42,556 nucleotides of DNA from Nanobdellota archaeon (GTDB lineage Archaea > Nanobdellota > Nanobdellia > Tiddalikarchaeales > Tiddalikarchaeaceae): positions 1 through 42,556 of the forward strand of contig JAFGFH010000021.1 of assembly GCA_016931175.1 (NCBI GenBank), given 5' to 3'. The position numbers and the translations under genes were made by a program. The notes under the pieces were generated by a model. The model worked only from the letters and a program-made list of their open reading frames with translations. It was not told where the DNA came from and ran no database searches. Position 1 is the stretch's first letter; each line of letters opens with the position of its first letter. Positions 40,380 to 42,556 of the stretch are shown piece by piece.

Positions 40380-40824
40380 AGCTATAACACCAATCGTATC
40401 AATAATACTTTTACTAATGATGACTGTATTCGCGAGCACTGCAGCTTACTTGTGGATGAACAGCATACAATCAAGCATTCAAGAAAACGTTCAAAGCAAC
40501 CTGCAGGAGAGTTTCACAGGACAATTAACTAGTTTCACTCTAATTTCAACGATTTGCAACGCGACATCGGATAATATTACTTTGATAATGATGAATACTG
40601 GAAGCGTTGACATAAGCAGCGGAGACTTGGTCGTATCATTATCAAGCACTACTGGTTCAACACTTGAAATAATAATAGATTCAGGTTTTGCAGGAATCGA
40701 CGCAGGCGACACAGTGAGTTTAGAGTTAGAATCAGATTATGGTATTACAGAAAGCAGCAGGTACACTGTTAAAGCAACAGTTCCAGGCGGAACAATGATG
40801 AGTGACTCTTGCCAAGGGCAATAA
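40369..40824 (+). CDS. Archaeal type IV pilin-like protein
   Basis: 151 residues. MDSKAITPIVSIILLLMMTVFAST is the N-terminal assembly helix of archaeal pilins (PF07790-like), followed by a Ser/Thr-rich beta domain with one conspicuous CNA and a final CQGQ. Processed by prepilin peptidase and assembled into a surface filament. The start is GTG with GAGGAGG 5-12 nt upstream inside the preceding gene, so translation is coupled. Confidence 0.85.
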   Translation: MDSKAITPIVSIILLLMMTVFASTAAYLWMNSIQSSIQENVQSNLQESFTGQLTSFTLISTICNATSDNITLIMMNTGSVDISSGDLVVSLSSTTGSTLEIIIDSGFAGIDAGDTVSLELESDYGITESSRYTVKATVPGGTMMSDSCQGQ

Positions 40825-40855
40825 TTTAAAACATACGAGTTTCTAATTTTTAATT

Positions 40856-42376
40856 ATGAATAATAAAGCTCAGGGAGGCCCGCCTCTTAACATGATAATA
40901 ATAGGAGCTTTAGTCTTAATAGTGTTCATAATACTCGGCACCTTGATTGTTACAAGAAGCCTTGGAATAAATGATTTATTACTAGGTATTAAACCTCAGG
41001 CTGAAGCAGTCAGTTACACGAGCGTTATCAGCGAGTGCTACAGCAGGTGCAGGACAATGGAGAATATTGTAGAATTCGATTACAGGTCAATGACGCAGGA
41101 AGACATGGAGAAGATTCCCAACTTCTGCTGCGAAGGAGGAGATACTAACGGAGACGGCGTAATAGGTGATGAAGAGATATGCGCGACACTATACCAGGAC
41201 TGCATAATAAGCGATTATACTCCGAAAGTTTTCTGCAAAGGAGTGGTTAACATTGAAGGAATAGCTCAGCCAATAGCTTACGATTTCACAATAGTAAAGG
41301 ATTATAACAGGGAAGGGTGCGGGGGAAGCGCTTACTGCACAGGCAGCTTATGCTTATGCTGTGACACTAGAGGAGAAGCAGTTATTAGTTTAAGCTGCCC
41401 TTTCGTTTACACTAATAATGGAGAAGATTGGAGTTTCGAGCATGAGAGTTACGGCTTCGCAGTAGTCAAGGAGTGGGAGTACGCGAGTTACGAAACCCTT
41501 AATCACTTAACTCCTGTTAATAACACGTTACAATTGCAGTTAAGGGAGGAGTTGCCTGAGACGAGTTACACTAACAATTTCGAACTAGTAAGAGTAACTC
41601 ACCCAGTTAATACTAGTGTCATGCCTGACTTGCACGGCAAGATTCATACAATAAAGAATCCAGTAAGTTATACTTCATTAACCGGCAACTTGTCCGGCTA
41701 CGTTGAGTCAAGAACGTTCACGTTCCCTAATTTAGGAAGTAATCCTAAACTCTTATTAGAGGTTAAGGAGTCAGGACTGGTGCGTGAGAGCGGTATAAAA
41801 CTCGTGGAGATGCTGGGAAGCAATAATTTAAACTTTTTTTACTCAATTATTGGTTTCGAACCCTTAAAGTCATTATTCAAGGATTGGAGGGAAGAGATTG
41901 CTGAGGTTAAGGTCAGCGTATTAGTTGATAACGAGTGGGTAGTTGTTGACAGTTTCGGAGTAGGAGGTTCTAAGTGGAATAGTATACTAATATCCTTGCC
42001 AATCATTGAAGCTGACGAGTATGTTGTGAGATTAGAGAATACTGTTGAAGCTTACGATTACGACTCCGTTTTAATGGATTTCTCGAATGAAGAAGTTGTT
42101 GAAACAGTAAATCTTGAACCAGTAATGTTGCAGGATTCATTAAGATTTGATGACACTAATTACTTGAAACTAGAACAGGGAGACTACGTGAACATCTCAT
42201 ACAACGCGCTGGATTGTCCAGCAAATAAGGCGTGCTCTTACGTTGTCGGCGTGAAAGGCTACTATCACATCACGCCGCCAAACAGTGAGAAAAAATTAAC
42301 ACCAAACTTGTTAATAAAAGTCTTCGACTTCATAAATAACCCTGAAAGAACAGTAGAGTATTGTTTGCTGGAGTAA
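40856..42376 (+). CDS. Cys-rich surface protein with pilin-like N-terminus and Ca2+-binding loop
   Basis: 506 residues, family not recognised. MNNKAQGGPPLNMIIIGALVL begins a class III-like signal and single hydrophobic helix. About 17 Cys cluster in residues 61-185 (CYSRC, FCCEGGD, GCGGSAYC, CLCCDT). A canonical EF-hand/dockerin-type loop DTNGDGVIGDEE occupies residues 96-107 (D, N, D, I, E ligands). The remainder is beta-rich (WSFEHESYG, VVKEWEYASY) and ends with more Cys. Probably extracellular and disulfide- and calcium-stabilised. TATA box tttaaaaca about 28 nt upstream; follows the pilin gene by 31 bases. Confidence 0.8.
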   Translation: MNNKAQGGPPLNMIIIGALVLIVFIILGTLIVTRSLGINDLLLGIKPQAEAVSYTSVISECYSRCRTMENIVEFDYRSMTQEDMEKIPNFCCEGGDTNGDGVIGDEEICATLYQDCIISDYTPKVFCKGVVNIEGIAQPIAYDFTIVKDYNREGCGGSAYCTGSLCLCCDTRGEAVISLSCPFVYTNNGEDWSFEHESYGFAVVKEWEYASYETLNHLTPVNNTLQLQLREELPETSYTNNFELVRVTHPVNTSVMPDLHGKIHTIKNPVSYTSLTGNLSGYVESRTFTFPNLGSNPKLLLEVKESGLVRESGIKLVEMLGSNNLNFFYSIIGFEPLKSLFKDWREEIAEVKVSVLVDNEWVVVDSFGVGGSKWNSILISLPIIEADEYVVRLENTVEAYDYDSVLMDFSNEEVVETVNLEPVMLQDSLRFDDTNYLKLEQGDYVNISYNALDCPANKACSYVVGVKGYYHITPPNSEKKLTPNLLIKVFDFINNPERTVEYCLLE

Positions 42377-42450
42377 AATCTCATATTTAAATATATCGAC
42401 AACCCACTATATTTTTATATTACCTTTGTTTAGTTTTTATATTACTAGTG

Positions 42451-42474
42451 ATGGGGGAGCCTTTGCCAATATGA
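42451..42474 (+). other. Seven-codon upstream ORF and SD of the last gene
   Basis: ATGGGGGAGCCTTTGCCAAT followed by ATGA forms a 7-codon frame whose TGA overlaps the start of the next gene. It contains GGGGGAG, a possible SD for the ATG at 42471. Confidence 0.35.
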
Positions 42475-42556
42475 AGCGGTTAGTTCTCGCTTCAGTAATA
42501 TTTTTCTTTACTGTTATCTGTCCAGTTTTCGCAGCCACTTGTTACACTCAAGACCA
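42471..42556 (+). CDS. Secreted protein, N-terminal fragment cut by the window edge
   Basis: 28 codons visible: MKRLVLASVIFFFTVICPVFAA followed by TCYTQD. A classical Sec signal peptide (basic n-region, hydrophobic core, AxA-like VFAA cleavage site) starts an exported protein with an early Cys. AT-rich boxes (tttttatatta, 42434-42444) precede it. Continues beyond the window; nothing more can be said. Confidence 0.7.
   Translation, partial: MKRLVLASVIFFFTVICPVFAATCYTQD

Noticed and set aside
1-42556. CRISPR arrays, insertion sequences, attachment sites or replication origin
   Set aside because: No regularly spaced repeats, transposase or integrase genes, tRNA-flanking duplications or Cdc6/Orc1 genes with origin boxes were seen.

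Overview
The window is a gene-dense, AT-rich archaeal chromosome segment. The archaeal assignment rests on PCNA, the RNA polymerase subunit RpoL, the transcription factor TFS, an RPA-like OB protein, Nop5 plus fibrillarin, a thermosome subunit, archaeal signal peptidase, class III (pilin-type) signal peptides of the QSALEYL kind, and TATA boxes about 25-28 nt upstream of many start codons. Small genes, many lineage-specific membrane and coiled-coil proteins, and the style of the class III signal peptides suggest a DPANN archaeon (Woesearchaeota/Pacearchaeota-like); this lineage call is inference. No rRNA, tRNA, CRISPR array, transposase or prophage was found, and no stretch over 300 bases lacks a gene.

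Layout. 1-9.5 kb: RNase HI, an OB-DHH nuclease, a glycosyltransferase, an ASCH protein, several small membrane proteins, an FKBP lipoprotein, a UvsE repair endonuclease, TspO, a hemerythrin, an ICMT-like methyltransferase and acylphosphatase. 9.4-15.2 kb: a response regulator with a PAS-rich HisKA_2-type histidine kinase, a large pilin-signal surface protein with a DUF2341-like domain, and a KaiC-like protein with a broken Walker A. 15.2-18.8 kb: an anaerobic ribonucleotide reductase operon. 18.8-25.5 kb: CorA, a Na+/Ca2+-type exchanger, a U32 protein, a 980-residue helical protein and cytidylate kinase. 25.4-35.4 kb, minus strand: DUF2207/LemA/ATP-cone nuclease, IleRS, a ferric-reductase-like membrane protein, PCNA, OB protein, TFS, signal peptidase, RpoL. 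35.5-42.5 kb: Nop5-fibrillarin, a PD-(D/E)XK-like protein, thermosome, and a surface cluster (coiled coil, pilin, Cys-rich secreted protein, truncated secreted protein at the window edge).

The most notable locus is the NrdD operon. Its first gene is a complete NrdR-like repressor module (zinc ribbon plus ATP-cone) fused to a second ATP-cone-like segment and the NrdD catalytic barrel, but it stops after the first CxxC of the C-terminal zinc site. The second CxxC and the glycyl-radical loop (RVVGYF...NDWNK) lie in a separate 62-codon gene in another frame, with its own near-perfect Shine-Dalgarno overlapping the upstream stop. A CPNC redoxin and the NrdG activase follow with overlapping starts. 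This looks like a two-piece glycyl radical ribonucleotide reductase with a built-in repressor module, although a sequencing indel must be excluded.

Transcription signals: single or first genes usually show a TATA box that places the transcription start at or near the start codon (leaderless mRNA), whereas genes inside operons often carry GGTGA/GGAGG-type ribosome binding sites. Two divergent gene pairs seem to share one symmetric A/T box midway between their start codons.
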